A stretch of 64,000 nucleotides of DNA, from NCBI GenBank assembly GCA_029781865.1, contig JAKOVW010000008.1, forward strand, positions 1-64,000, read 5' to 3'. Origin of the DNA: Bacteroidota bacterium. GTDB taxonomy: Bacteria; Bacteroidota; Bacteroidia; Chitinophagales; Saprospiraceae. Made by a program: the position numbers and the translations under genes. Positions 63,747 through 64,000 of this stretch are shown piece after piece; position 1 is the first letter of the stretch; the number at the start of each line of letters is the position of its first letter. Under the pieces are notes generated by a model. The model worked only from the letters and a program-made list of their open reading frames with translations. It made no database searches and had not been told where the DNA came from.

Positions 63747-64000
63747 ATGGAAATAAACAAAGATGCAATAACCAGCTGGCCGATGATCATCGTATTGGCA
63801 TGCCTGGCCGGATTTGTCATACTTAGCTGGAATATCTACGACCATTTTAATTACATCTTATTAGAAAAAGCAAATCTCTCCAATTGGACATCCCCACTCT
63901 CCCAATTGCAAATTAGTTTAGGCATTTGTATTCCACCCATTGCAGGCTGGCTTGCCGATTATTATACTAAAAAGAATAAAAACTATTTGTTTATTACACT
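63747..64000 (+). CDS. Membrane transporter, N-terminal fragment (MFS-like), partial
   Basis: The ATG at 63747 opens a frame that runs off the right edge (84 codons seen). It encodes a first hydrophobic helix (about residues 13-28) and a second segment ending in IAGWLADYYTKKNK, which resembles the motif A loop between TM2 and TM3 of major facilitator transporters. Substrate unknown. Only the N-terminus is available, so the assignment is tentative. Confidence 0.55.
   Translation, partial: MEINKDAITSWPMIIVLACLAGFVILSWNIYDHFNYILLEKANLSNWTSPLSQLQISLGICIPPIAGWLADYYTKKNKNYLFIT

Overview
The window comes from a member of the Bacteroidota, most likely a Saprospiria/Chitinophagia-type organism. The evidence is the AT-rich DNA, the scarcity of Shine-Dalgarno sequences, repeated matches to the Bacteroidota -7 promoter element TAnnTTTG, a gldA-gldF-gldG gliding/type IX secretion (T9SS) ABC operon, and several large secreted proteins with T9SS C-terminal sorting domains. 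No phage, insertion sequence or CRISPR array is visible. There is one tRNA gene, tRNA-Pro(GGG).

Layout. 1-4606 (minus): a giant secreted adhesin-like protein running off the left edge, preceded by a small secreted protein. 5.3-16.3 kb: mostly housekeeping genes, namely an RdhA-like 4Fe-4S protein, a DUF1761 membrane protein, IlvE, RdgB, a UbiA-family prenyltransferase, a DUF1573 lipoprotein, a PolX-like protein that seems to have lost its polymerase active site, and gldG/gldF/gldA. 16.5-25.2 kb: a surface-polysaccharide locus with two asparagine-synthetase-type amidotransferases, a GT4 glycosyltransferase, a hexapeptide acyltransferase, a nucleotide-sugar epimerase, a Wzy/ligase-type membrane protein and a methyltransferase. 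25.3-33.2 kb: an HSDR_N-like protein, an RND efflux pair (MFP plus pump, no outer-membrane partner), a barnase/barstar pair with an ATGA overlap, and aspartate kinase.

33.4-38.9 kb (minus): a five-gene cluster. It encodes a cytosolic coiled-coil protein, a membrane-anchored PspA-like coiled-coil protein, a solute-binding protein fused to an OmpA peptidoglycan-binding domain, an ABC permease with unusual additions, and an ABC ATPase. I consider this the best candidate for a poorly described system in the window: an ABC complex apparently tethered to the cell wall.

39.0-52.1 kb (minus): a second small secreted protein and a second giant protein of about 4,176 residues (beta-helix, PKD/Ig-like, HYR, dockerin-like and cohesin-like regions, type A sorting domain). 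It shares a collinear block of about 2.3 kb with the first giant. 52.3-64 kb: a DinB-like protein under a palindromic promoter, heptamer repeats, tRNA-Pro with terminator, a truncated secreted ORF, three more T9SS cargo proteins (type A, type B, type A), a lipoprotein and the start of a membrane transporter.

The common theme is the cell envelope: secretion and gliding machinery, T9SS cargo, surface polysaccharide and envelope-linked ABC/RND transporters. All assignments rest on motif recognition by eye; no database search was possible.
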